The position numbers and the translations under genes are program-made. Positions 48,396 through 56,237 of a stretch of DNA of 64,000 bases are shown here, in pieces. The stretch comes from Chloroflexota bacterium. Lineage in GTDB: Bacteria > Chloroflexota > Limnocylindria > Limnocylindrales > CSP1-4. Below the pieces are notes generated by a model that had not been told where the DNA came from, made no database searches, and saw nothing but the letters and a program-made list of their open reading frames with translations. Within the stretch, counting starts at the first letter, position 1. Each line of letters begins with the position of its first letter. The stretch is taken from the NCBI GenBank assembly GCA_016191425.1, contig JACPOR010000007.1, positions 1 to 64,000 on the forward strand, written 5' to 3'.

Positions 48396-49909
48396 CAGTG
48401 CCGGCCCCGCGGCGATTCGGGCGGGGCAGGCTCGGGCGGGGCAGGCTCGGGCGCAGCAGGCTCGGGCGGGGCAGGCTCGGCATGCCCACGCGGTTCGCGG
48501 ATCCGGGCGGGGACGCCGACCGCCAGCTTGCCTGCCGGGACCGACTTCGTGACGACGGCGCCGGCACCGGTCCTCGCGCCATCGCCGATCTCGATCGGCG
48601 CCACCAGCATCGTATCGACGCCGAGGAATGCACCCCTGCCGATGGTGGTCCGGTTCTTGGTTCGCCCATCCCAGTTCGCGGTGATCGTGCCGGCTCCGAC
48701 ATTGGTCCCGTCGCCGAGCTCGGCGTCACCGAGATAACTCACGTGATGCTGCTTCACGCCGGCCCCGAGCCGCGTGTTCTTCAGCTCGGCGAAGTTGCCG
48801 ACCTCGGCACCTGGTCCGACGTGCGTGCCCGGACGGAGGTGGCTGAACGGGCCGATGGTGGCTCCGTCCTCGACGACGGAGCGCTCCACGACGCTCTGCC
48901 AGACCCGGCAGCCGGCACCGATCGTCGAGTCGACGATCGTCGAGCCGGGTCCGATGACGCTCCCCGTGGCCACCGACGTGCTTCCGCTGAGGATGACGTT
49001 CGGCTCCAGGGTGATGTCGGCGGCAAGGTCCACGTCCCAGTCGAGGTAGACGGTCGACGGGTCGCGCATCGTCACGCCTGCCCGCATGTGCGCTTCGTTC
49101 ATGCGTACCCGGAGCGCCCACTCCGCCTGCGCCAGCTGGGCCCGATCGTTGATCCCGTCGAAGGTCCCGTCGTCGTCGAAGCCGACCGCACTCACGATCC
49201 TTCCGTCTTCGCGGGCGAGGCGGACGAGCTCCGTCAGGTAGAGCTCACCCGTGGCGGCCGACGCCTCAACCGAGCCGATCCGGCGGCGAAGCCAGGCCGC
49301 ATCGAAGGCGTAGCAACCGGCGTTGACCTCGTTTGAATCCAGCTCCTCGGGCGATGCATCGCGCGCCTCGGTGATCCGCTCCACGCTCCCGAACTCGCTT
49401 CGGACAACCCTCCCGAGATTGCCCGGGGCCGCGGCGAAGACACTCGCGAGCGCGATGGCCGCGTCGTCCATCCGGCGCTGCTCGAGGACGGCCTGCAAGT
49501 GGGGCGCCATGACCAGGGGCACGTCACCGGACAGAACGAGGATCTCTTCCACATCCTTGGGTACTGATCCGAGGGCGGCACGGACCGCGTCGGCCGTGCC
49601 GCGCGGCACATCCTGCAAGGCGAACGACGGCTCGCCGGGCAGGCCTGCCTCGCGGATGGCGGCGGTAGCCGGCGAGTACACGACGATGGATCGGGCCGAT
49701 GCACCGCTGTCGCTCATCGAGGCCCAGGCGTCGATGACGTAGGCCAGCATCGGCCGGCCACAGAGGGCGTGGAGAACCTTCGGCAGCCTCGAATGCATCC
49801 GGGTCCCGAGCCCAGCCGCCAGGATGACGGCGGCCGTCCGCTCGGTTGATTCAGGCGATGGGGGCGGCATCGGAACGTTCGCGTAGGGTATGGGCGGATC
49901 GTCGGGCAT
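48395..49909 (-). CDS. glmU: Bifunctional GlcNAc-1-phosphate uridyltransferase/glucosamine-1-phosphate acetyltransferase
   Basis: 504 aa from ATG 49909 (a TTG three codons upstream and an ATG at 49870 are options). An N-terminal uridyltransferase domain (AVILAAGLGTRMHSRLPKVL) and a C-terminal left-handed beta-helix acetyltransferase (KQHHVSYLGDAELG, NVGAGTITANWDG) make UDP-GlcNAc. glmS and glmM are also in the window, so the whole route is represented. The C-terminus carries EPAPP repeats. Confidence 0.94.
   Translation of the reverse strand: MPDDPPIPYANVPMPPPSPESTERTAAVILAAGLGTRMHSRLPKVLHALCGRPMLAYVIDAWASMSDSGASARSIVVYSPATAAIREAGLPGEPSFALQDVPRGTADAVRAALGSVPKDVEEILVLSGDVPLVMAPHLQAVLEQRRMDDAAIALASVFAAAPGNLGRVVRSEFGSVERITEARDASPEELDSNEVNAGCYAFDAAWLRRRIGSVEASAATGELYLTELVRLAREDGRIVSAVGFDDDGTFDGINDRAQLAQAEWALRVRMNEAHMRAGVTMRDPSTVYLDWDVDLAADITLEPNVILSGSTSVATGSVIGPGSTIVDSTIGAGCRVWQSVVERSVVEDGATIGPFSHLRPGTHVGPGAEVGNFAELKNTRLGAGVKQHHVSYLGDAELGDGTNVGAGTITANWDGRTKNRTTIGRGAFLGVDTMLVAPIEIGDGARTGAGAVVTKSVPAGKLAVGVPARIREPRGHAEPAPPEPAAPEPAPPEPAPPESPRGRH
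48419..48478. repeat. 15-bp tandem repeats in the glmU 3' end
   Basis: Four copies of GGGCGGGGCAGGCTC (one variant) encode repeated EPAPP residues of the GlmU C-terminal tail. Confidence 0.9.
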
Positions 49910-49935
49910 GTCAATCAAACCACCGCGGCCGCGGG

Positions 49936-50319
49936 TCAGGCATTCCGTCGAGCGATCGCTTCGATCTCGATGCGTCCGCCCTTGGGCAGGGCGCCGACGG
50001 CGAACGTCGAGCGTGCCGGTGCGGGATCCACGATGAAGGTCGCGTAGACGGCATTGACCGCAACGAAATCATTGATGTCGGCGAGGAAGATCGTCGTTTT
50101 GACGACATCGGCGAACGAGCAGCCAGCCGCGTCGAGGATCGCCCCGAGGTTGCGCAGCGCACGCTCAGCCTGCGCTGCAACCCCATCGGCCAGCTCACCT
50201 GTGGCCGGATCCAGGCCGAGCTGGCCCGCACAGAACACGAGGTCGCCGCTCACGATCGCCTGGCTGTATGGTCCGAGCGCCGCTGGGGCTCCCGATGTCG
50301 AGATGGCCTGTCGATTCAT
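49936..50319 (-). CDS. ridA: RidA-family reactive intermediate deaminase
   Basis: 127 aa with GPYSQAIVSGDLVFCAGQLGLDP and the catalytic Arg region PARSTFAVGALPKGGRIEIEAIA. It hydrolyses reactive enamine/imine intermediates. Its ATG overlaps the ispE stop (ATGA). A strong GAGGAGG ribosome-binding site is built from the Glu-rich last codons of ispE. Confidence 0.93.
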   Translation of the reverse strand: MNRQAISTSGAPAALGPYSQAIVSGDLVFCAGQLGLDPATGELADGVAAQAERALRNLGAILDAAGCSFADVVKTTIFLADINDFVAVNAVYATFIVDPAPARSTFAVGALPKGGRIEIEAIARRNA

Positions 50320-51356
50320 CGTGGTTCCTCCTCCTCGGAGCGATCTGCCAGGGGGGCAGGGGTCGAGATCGTGGTGGCAATGATGGACGGCCCACCCCCA
50401 CCCGGCGCGACGATCGATCCGTCGGCCAGGCCGGCCGAAACCGCCTCGGCCGCCGTGGCGGCCTCAGCCCACGAAGCATAGAGGACCCACAGCGTGGGCC
50501 CGGACCCGGAGAGGCCAACCGGCCGTCCGAGGCGACGCACGAGTGAGCGACGAAGTGCTCGAAGACCGGGCACAACGAGATCGGCGGCCGCCGCCAGGTC
50601 GTTGGCGCTCGCAAGGACACCGGCTCGAACGACCAGCGCGTCGGCACGCAGACCCGCACGCCATTCACCCGCGAGGTGCTCCGATGCCGCCCTGGCGCTG
50701 CCCGAATTCGTAGGCCGGGCCAGCGGATCACGGTCGAGAGTCGTGAACACCGAGGCCGTCGCTGCCGCGACCGCCGGCGTGATCAGAAGCACGCCCGGGC
50801 TGGTCCCCCGCAGCGGGGGCAGAACGCGCACCACCTCTCCCCGCCCGGAAATCGTCGCCGCGCGGCCGGTCAGGAAGAATGGCACGTCCGAGCCGAGGCG
50901 GGCGGCAAGATCGATCCGGATCGCGGCCCGCTGCACGGGATCGAGGTGGCTATCCGCGCCCCAGACCTCGAATGCCCCGTCGAGGGCCGCCACGGCATCG
51001 CTGCTGCCTCCTCCGAGACCCGCCGCGACGGGGATGTGCTTCTCAAGCCGGGCTGCCAGCGGCACGGCATCGATCTGTCCACGAAGGGCGTTGCGGGCCG
51101 CGGAAAACGCCTGGAGCACGAGGTTGCCCGACTCCGGCCCCGCCGAACGGCCGGAGACTCCCAGGGTGTCGGCAGGTCCGTGCGCCGGAGCGACGCTCAG
51201 GCGATCGGACAGGGCCAGGGGGACCATGACCGAGTGGAGGTCGTGATAGCCGTCAGCCCTTCGGCCGAGGACCGCCAGGGTCAGGTTCAGTTTCGCCGGG
51301 GCCAGCCGGACGATGGGCGACAGCCGGCGATCGGTGGGCGTCGGGGCGTCATCCAT
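50316..51356 (-). CDS. ispE: 4-diphosphocytidyl-2-C-methyl-D-erythritol kinase
   Basis: 346 aa from ATG 51356. GHMP kinase motifs are LAPAKLNLTLAVLGRRADGYHDL, VAAGLGGGSSDAVAAL and the C-terminal LSGSGPTLWVLY. It is part of the MEP isoprenoid pathway and downstream products feed the polyprenyl synthase class of enzymes. It overlaps rsmA by eight bases and ends on the ridA start. Confidence 0.94.
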   Translation of the reverse strand: MDDAPTPTDRRLSPIVRLAPAKLNLTLAVLGRRADGYHDLHSVMVPLALSDRLSVAPAHGPADTLGVSGRSAGPESGNLVLQAFSAARNALRGQIDAVPLAARLEKHIPVAAGLGGGSSDAVAALDGAFEVWGADSHLDPVQRAAIRIDLAARLGSDVPFFLTGRAATISGRGEVVRVLPPLRGTSPGVLLITPAVAAATASVFTTLDRDPLARPTNSGSARAASEHLAGEWRAGLRADALVVRAGVLASANDLAAAADLVVPGLRALRRSLVRRLGRPVGLSGSGPTLWVLYASWAEAATAAEAVSAGLADGSIVAPGGGGPSIIATTISTPAPLADRSEEEEPR

Positions 51357-52263
51357 CGGCGCCGTCCAGGGCCGCGCGAAGGGCGATCCACTCCTCGACC
51401 GAGAGCGTCTGGGGACGTCGGTCACCGGCGATTCCCACGCCTGCGAGAGCCGCGTCGATGCGCGGCTGCGCGATCCGCAGCTGCCGCGACAGGACGTTCC
51501 TGACCATCTTTCGGCGCTCACGGAACCCGGCCTGCACGAGCGCCCAGAGGCCATCATCGTCGGCCTCTGGTGGTACCCGCAGTGCGCTGCCGGCGCGTGG
51601 CTCCAGGACGATGACGGCGGACGCGACGCTTGGCGCCGGCTCGAAGGCGTCGCCGGGAACGCGCCGCGAGATGCGGACGGCGGCGTGGTACTGGACGAAC
51701 ACCGAGAGATAGCTCATCCGCCCAGGTGGCGCGGCGATTCGCTCGGCGACTTCCCACTGGACCATGAGCACGAGCTTCGTCGGTCGTGGGGGCGCGTCGA
51801 GGAGACGATGCAGGATCGGGCTCGTGATGTGGTACGGCAGGTTGGCGACGACGCTGAACGGCGGCGGCACCAGCGTCGCCAGGTCCTGATCCAGCGCGTC
51901 GCCCTCGACGAGCGTGAGGGCACCGGGCGCGGCCGCATCCACGGAGCCACGCCCAACGGCGCCGCTCAGGCGCTTGCGGACCAGGGCAGCGAGCCGCCAG
52001 TCGAGCTCAATCGCGGTGACTGCCGCCCCGGCCTCGAGCAGCGCCCCCGTCAGGATGCCCAGCCCCGGACCGATCTCGAGGATACGGTCACCAGGGGATG
52101 CGCCAGCCTCGTCGAGGATCGCCTCGAGCACGTCCGGATCGGCAAGGAAGTTCTGGGAGAGGGAATGGCGAGCCCGGAGTCCCTCATCGCGCAGGAGACG
52201 CCGGACCGCGAGTGGATCCAGCCGCGGAGTCCCCCGCCCGGTGGCAGATCCGGAAGCGGTCAC
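51349..52263 (-). CDS. rsmA: 16S rRNA dimethyladenosine transferase
   Basis: 304 aa from a GTG overlapping tsaD by four bases (GTGA). KsgA features are SLSQNFLADPDVLEAIL, the SAM loop LEIGPGLGILTGALL and VVANLPYHITSPILHRLL. It dimethylates A1518/A1519 of 16S rRNA. Chain length is typical and the sequence looks intact. Confidence 0.95.
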   Translation of the reverse strand: MTASGSATGRGTPRLDPLAVRRLLRDEGLRARHSLSQNFLADPDVLEAILDEAGASPGDRILEIGPGLGILTGALLEAGAAVTAIELDWRLAALVRKRLSGAVGRGSVDAAAPGALTLVEGDALDQDLATLVPPPFSVVANLPYHITSPILHRLLDAPPRPTKLVLMVQWEVAERIAAPPGRMSYLSVFVQYHAAVRISRRVPGDAFEPAPSVASAVIVLEPRAGSALRVPPEADDDGLWALVQAGFRERRKMVRNVLSRQLRIAQPRIDAALAGVGIAGDRRPQTLSVEEWIALRAALDGADG

Positions 52264-53258
52264 CTGCGGGCCAGCGGCAGGGACGGCCGGGCGTCCAGGT
52301 CGAGCCCCGCCCGCTCGCCGGCCGCATACCGTCGGGCGGCTGCCGCACCGATCATCGCGCCGTTGTCGGTGCACAGGCCGGGGCGCGGGATGACGACGGG
52401 AGTGCCCAGGGGTTCCGCCTCCTCGGACAGCCGGGCCCGAAGTGCCCCATTGGCGGCAACGCCGCCGCCCAGGACGATGGATCGAGCGCCCGCGGCCCGT
52501 GCCGCCCGGATCGTCTTGGTCACCAGGACGTCCGTCACCGAGTCCTGGAACCCCCAGGCGAGATCCGCGACGCGAGCGTCGGGCAGGCGTTCGACGGGAT
52601 CGACACCGAGGCCCTCGTCGGCGCGTGCGCCATCGACGATCCGCCGGGCGGCCGTCTTGAGTCCTGAGAAGCTGAAGTCCAGCGTGTCGCCGAGCCAGGC
52701 ACGCGGGAAGACCGCGTCGTGGTGCCGGGCCGCCTCGGCCGCCTTCTGGATGGCCGGACCGCCGGGGTAGCCGAGGCCGAGCAACCGCCCGACCTTGTCG
52801 AACGCCTCGCCAGCGGCGTCGTCGACGGTCTGGCCCAGGAGACGGTAGTCGAGGTGGTCGCGCATCTCGACCAGGAACGTATGACCGCCCGAGACGATGA
52901 GCGCTACGAGCGGGAACAGGGGCTCCGGCGCCTCGTCCCGGCCAGGGTCCAGCAACCAGGCTGCGTAGAGATGACCCTCGAGGAGCAGCGATCCGGCGAG
53001 GCCAGGACCGTGGGTGACGGCCACGGCATCCACGTCCGCGATGGTGACGCCGGCCGTGGCCATGGCCTCGTCGAGGACGGGCAGGATCCAGCGGAGGTGG
53101 GCCCGCGCCGCGACCTCGGGCACGATACCGCCGGTCGCGGCGTGCATCGCGACCTGGCTTGCCACGACGTTCGCATGGATGCGCCGTCCGCCCTCGACGA
53201 GGGCGATGCCCGTTTCGTCGCAGGACGATTCGATGGCGAGGATCAGCGGACCGCTCAC
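52260..53258 (-). CDS. tsaD: tRNA threonylcarbamoyladenosine transferase TsaD, missing an internal block
   Basis: 332-aa ASKHA protein (GTG start on the rimI stop) that transfers the threonylcarbamoyl group to A37 of tRNA. Intact regions are ESSCDETGIALVEGG, LIVSGGHT, DDAAGEAFDK, FSFSGLKT and GGVAANGALR. In relatives GPGLxGSLL is followed by ~22 residues ending in HH or NH before MEGH/LEGH. Here GSLL runs directly into LEGHLYAAW (codon 92, base ~52983), so one of the two HxxxH metal histidines is lost. Neighbouring tsaB and tsaE appear intact. Confidence 0.9.
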   Translation of the reverse strand: MSGPLILAIESSCDETGIALVEGGRRIHANVVASQVAMHAATGGIVPEVAARAHLRWILPVLDEAMATAGVTIADVDAVAVTHGPGLAGSLLLEGHLYAAWLLDPGRDEAPEPLFPLVALIVSGGHTFLVEMRDHLDYRLLGQTVDDAAGEAFDKVGRLLGLGYPGGPAIQKAAEAARHHDAVFPRAWLGDTLDFSFSGLKTAARRIVDGARADEGLGVDPVERLPDARVADLAWGFQDSVTDVLVTKTIRAARAAGARSIVLGGGVAANGALRARLSEEAEPLGTPVVIPRPGLCTDNGAMIGAAAARRYAAGERAGLDLDARPSLPLARR

Positions 53259-53839
53259 GAGCCGGCCCCGATCGACGAACCGGGCAGTGCCGTGCCGTCC
53301 TGCGGCCGGACCGGGATCGATGCCGTTGCAAGATCGGCCCGCCGCTCCGCCAGCAGCGTCCGCATCGCCGGTCCGTTCAGTGGCGGCGTCGTCATGATCA
53401 GCGCATCTTCGCCGTTGTCGGAGTAATAGTGCGCCCGAACGCCCACCGGCCGGAACCCGAACTTCTCATAGAGGCGTCGAGCTGGCACATTCGAGAGCCG
53501 CACTTCCAGGGTCGCCTCACGCGCCTGGCGCCCGATCGCGAGATCGACGAGGGCGATCAGCAGCGTCTCGCCGAGGCGCTGGCGTCGCCACGCCGGATCG
53601 ATGGCAAACGTCGTGATGTGCGCCTCGTCGACCATCATCCAGATCCCGCCGAAGCCGATCACCTGATCATCGGCCCGCAGGACGAGGTAGGAGGCGAGCC
53701 GATTCCCAGTGAGCTCGCTGCGGTAGGCCTCGTCCGGCCATGGCGCGCTGAAACTGGCCGTCTCGATCCGGTGGACCTGCCCGAGGTCGGCCAGCGTCAT
53801 GGGCTCGATCCGAACCCTCAGCGGGGGTCGTTCGACCAT
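53255..53839 (-). CDS. rimI: Ribosomal-protein alanine N-acetyltransferase
   Basis: 194 aa GNAT protein. TTFAIDPAWRRQRLGETLLIAL is the acetyl-CoA binding loop, and LYEKFGFRPVGVRAHYYSDNGEDALIM is the usual RimI C-terminal signature. It acetylates the ribosomal protein S18 N-terminus. It lies between tsaB and tsaD, a typical arrangement, with overlaps to both. Confidence 0.9.
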   Translation of the reverse strand: MVERPPLRVRIEPMTLADLGQVHRIETASFSAPWPDEAYRSELTGNRLASYLVLRADDQVIGFGGIWMMVDEAHITTFAIDPAWRRQRLGETLLIALVDLAIGRQAREATLEVRLSNVPARRLYEKFGFRPVGVRAHYYSDNGEDALIMTTPPLNGPAMRTLLAERRADLATASIPVRPQDGTALPGSSIGAGS

Positions 53840-54528
53840 TCGATGGCTCCAGTGGAGGCGCGGATCCCGCGCGGCAGAGTGACGTAGTCCGGGACGAGGA
53901 GCGCGGGATCGTCGGCTTGACCGGACCGTAGGCGCGCGGCGCCGATCTCCATCAGTGTCGCCGCGAGCATGCCACGGGCCGCCGCGCCCCGGGCGATTGC
54001 CGGGTCCGGGGCCCGCGTGTCGAGGTCGACGGCAACGAGCCTTGAGGAATCGATCGTTGCCAGCTCTCCCTCCTCCGCCAGGATGCGCGGCGCCATCCCA
54101 TCACGGACGATGACACGTTCGCGGGGACCGGCTGGCAGGAGCAGGACGACATCCCGCTCCGCGACGGACGGCCCCTCGGCCGATCGCGCCGCAGCCCGGA
54201 TGAGGGCCGCTGCCGTGCCGACACCGAATAGCGGCACCTCGAATGCGTGGGCAAGGGTCTTGGCGGTCGCCAGCCCGACCCGGAGCCCGGTGAACGCTCC
54301 GGGCCCCGTGCCAACAACGATCGCGCGCAGGGATCCACGCCCCAGGCCGGTCTCCTCCATCAGCCGCTCGATCGTCGCGAGCAGCAGCTCGCCGTGACGA
54401 AAGTCGGCGGGCTCACGGGACGCGGCGATCACCGACCCATCGAGTCCTCCGGCGGCAACGACAATCTCCGATGTTCCCGTATCGATCGCGAGGATCCACG
54501 GTCGCCTCGGGTCAGACACCATCGTCAT
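53818..54528 (-). CDS. tsaB: tRNA threonylcarbamoyladenosine biosynthesis protein TsaB
   Basis: 236-aa TsaB, the inactive ASKHA partner that binds TsaD and TsaE. LAIDTGTSEIVVAAGG at the N-terminus and VGTGPGAFTGLRVGLATAKTLA are conserved. The ATG overlaps the tsaE stop (ATGA). No lesion was seen, unlike its partner TsaD. Confidence 0.93.
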   Translation of the reverse strand: MTMVSDPRRPWILAIDTGTSEIVVAAGGLDGSVIAASREPADFRHGELLLATIERLMEETGLGRGSLRAIVVGTGPGAFTGLRVGLATAKTLAHAFEVPLFGVGTAAALIRAAARSAEGPSVAERDVVLLLPAGPRERVIVRDGMAPRILAEEGELATIDSSRLVAVDLDTRAPDPAIARGAAARGMLAATLMEIGAARLRSGQADDPALLVPDYVTLPRGIRASTGAIEWSNDPR

Positions 54529-55064
54529 CGTTCCACACGAGTTGACATGGGCTGCCGCGGCCGGCGCGAATCGGCGTCCCAGGTCCGTGCAGCCGCCACG
54601 AATCGCCCAAGCGATGGGCCGACGGCGGATACGGTGATCCGGCGCTCCTCAGCGGCAAACCCATCGAGCCGGACGTCCAGGCGCTCAGCCGGCAGCGCAT
54701 CACCGAGTCGATCGGGCCATTCCAGCAGCGTGACCCCGGCCGCCTGGCGCTCGTCGAGCAGCCCCCCGGCAAGCGCGTCCTCGGCCCCGGCGAGTCGATA
54801 GAGGTCGATGTGGAAGAGCGGCAGCCTGCCCGCGTACTCGGCCATCAGGACAAAGGTCGGCGAACTGATGGTGTCCCGGATGCCCAGGCCCGCCCCGAAT
54901 CCCTTCGCAAAGACCGTCTTGCCCGCGCCGAGCTCGCCCCACAGGCAGATCAGGTCCCCGCGCAGGGCGAGGTGAGCAAGGCTCGCCGCCAGGTTGTGCG
55001 TGGCCCCGGCGGACGTTGATACGACGATCTCCTCGCGATCGTCAGCAACCACGGCGTGTGACAT
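54525..55064 (-). CDS. tsaE: tRNA threonylcarbamoyladenosine biosynthesis ATPase TsaE
   Basis: 179-aa P-loop ATPase with WGELGAGKTVFAKGF (K49) and SSPTFVLMAEY. It completes the TsaBDE set; the TsaC product is not in the window. The start ATG is at 55064, and immediately upstream are the tandem repeats at 55101-55201. The extended C-terminus is Arg-rich. Confidence 0.93.
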   Translation of the reverse strand: MSHAVVADDREEIVVSTSAGATHNLAASLAHLALRGDLICLWGELGAGKTVFAKGFGAGLGIRDTISSPTFVLMAEYAGRLPLFHIDLYRLAGAEDALAGGLLDERQAAGVTLLEWPDRLGDALPAERLDVRLDGFAAEERRITVSAVGPSLGRFVAAARTWDADSRRPRQPMSTRVER

Positions 55065-55100
55065 CGCCGGAGCGTAGCGGAAGGGCGTCGCCGGCGCCGC

Positions 55101-55201
55101 GATCGACCGTCGTCGCGATCTGCGGCCGGCGCGGCGATCGACCGTCGTCGTGTCTCCGGCCCGTGGGATCGACCATCGTCGCGATCTGCGGCCGGCGCGC
55201 C
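55101..55201. repeat. Degenerate 31-35-bp tandem repeats upstream of tsaE
   Basis: Three copies beginning GATCGACC(G/A)TCGTCG at 55101, 55136 and 55167 fill the gap between the 342-aa gene end and tsaE. They contain ATCTGCGGCCGGCGCG in copies one and three. Confidence 0.85.
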
Positions 55202-55208
55202 GCCCGGA

Positions 55209-56237
55209 TCAGGCGAAGCGCTCCAGATCGCCGAGCGGCACGGCGACCGGGTCCCGACTGCCCATGCGCACCCAGCCCGCCTCGAGGACCACGCCGCCTG
55301 TGAATCGATACGGGCCGGCAAGCCCACCCCACGCCCCCTCGAGGCCGGCCAGGGGCCCGGCCGTGATCCGCACGAGGTTGCCGTCGACCGCCGGGAGGTC
55401 GAGTTCGGTGGCGTCGAACACGAGGCACGCCGGTCCCGACACGATGGCGACCGTCCTGCCCTCGATCGCCTCGAGGATGGCCATGATCGGGGTCGCTATC
55501 GGTCGAGCAATGGCGCCCTCGAGGACGAGGACCGCAAACGGGGGCAGCCCGTGGACACCGGCCCGGGCGCGAAGCTCCGAGCCGGCCACCTCGCGACGTT
55601 CCTTCACGCCGAGGCTCGCCACGACGATGCCACGGACGCCGACCGCCCGTGCGCGCGTGATCGCCTCGGCGTCGATCGTCGAGCCGACGACGAGGACCGC
55701 ACCCGCGCCGGCCACGTCGATCTCGGCCGCCCGGACGTGCCCATCGCGGCCGGCCAGGAAGTGAAGCCGGCCGCTGCTCGGACCCCCGAGGACATCGGCC
55801 GCGAGAAGAGCCCGGGCATCCGTCCGAAGCCGGACGTCGATGCCAGGGCGAACGTCGGTGATGATCCCGCCGAATGGTGCCTCCAGTGGTTCGGTCGGAT
55901 CCCCGGCCGCAATGCGCCAGTGCCCACCGCTCTGAAACAGCAACTCCCCCTGGACCGTCCGGCGGGCCCGCGGTCGTCGCGCCAAGGGGCCCTGCCACCA
56001 CCCGCCCGGGACCCCACTTCGGCCTGCCGGCCCGGCCGCCACCTCGGTTCTCGCCTCGCGCAGGCGCTCCGCGAGCGGGGCACCACGAACCACGGTTTCG
56101 CCGATGGCAACGAGATGGCGATCACCCGGCTGCAACGGGAATCGGGCCTCGACGCCGTCGAGGGTCAGCGCCCGCAATCGCACGAGGTCCAGGCCCGAGG
56201 CGGATGACTCAGCGTTCATCGATCGTCGTGTGGCCAC
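55209..56237 (-). CDS. Conserved protein of unknown function
   Basis: 342 aa. I recognise no family. The first half contains a beta-rich segment with GDRHLVAIGETVVRGAPL and FGGIITDVRPGIDVRLR, the second a Gly-rich possible Rossmann-like strand AGAVLVVGSTIDAEAITRARAVGVRGIVVAS and a closing KOW-like ITAGPLAGLEGAW. It overlaps the upstream MutL-like gene by 22 bases, so the two are probably co-functional. Confidence 0.6.
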   Translation of the reverse strand: MATRRSMNAESSASGLDLVRLRALTLDGVEARFPLQPGDRHLVAIGETVVRGAPLAERLREARTEVAAGPAGRSGVPGGWWQGPLARRPRARRTVQGELLFQSGGHWRIAAGDPTEPLEAPFGGIITDVRPGIDVRLRTDARALLAADVLGGPSSGRLHFLAGRDGHVRAAEIDVAGAGAVLVVGSTIDAEAITRARAVGVRGIVVASLGVKERREVAGSELRARAGVHGLPPFAVLVLEGAIARPIATPIMAILEAIEGRTVAIVSGPACLVFDATELDLPAVDGNLVRITAGPLAGLEGAWGGLAGPYRFTGGVVLEAGWVRMGSRDPVAVPLGDLERFA

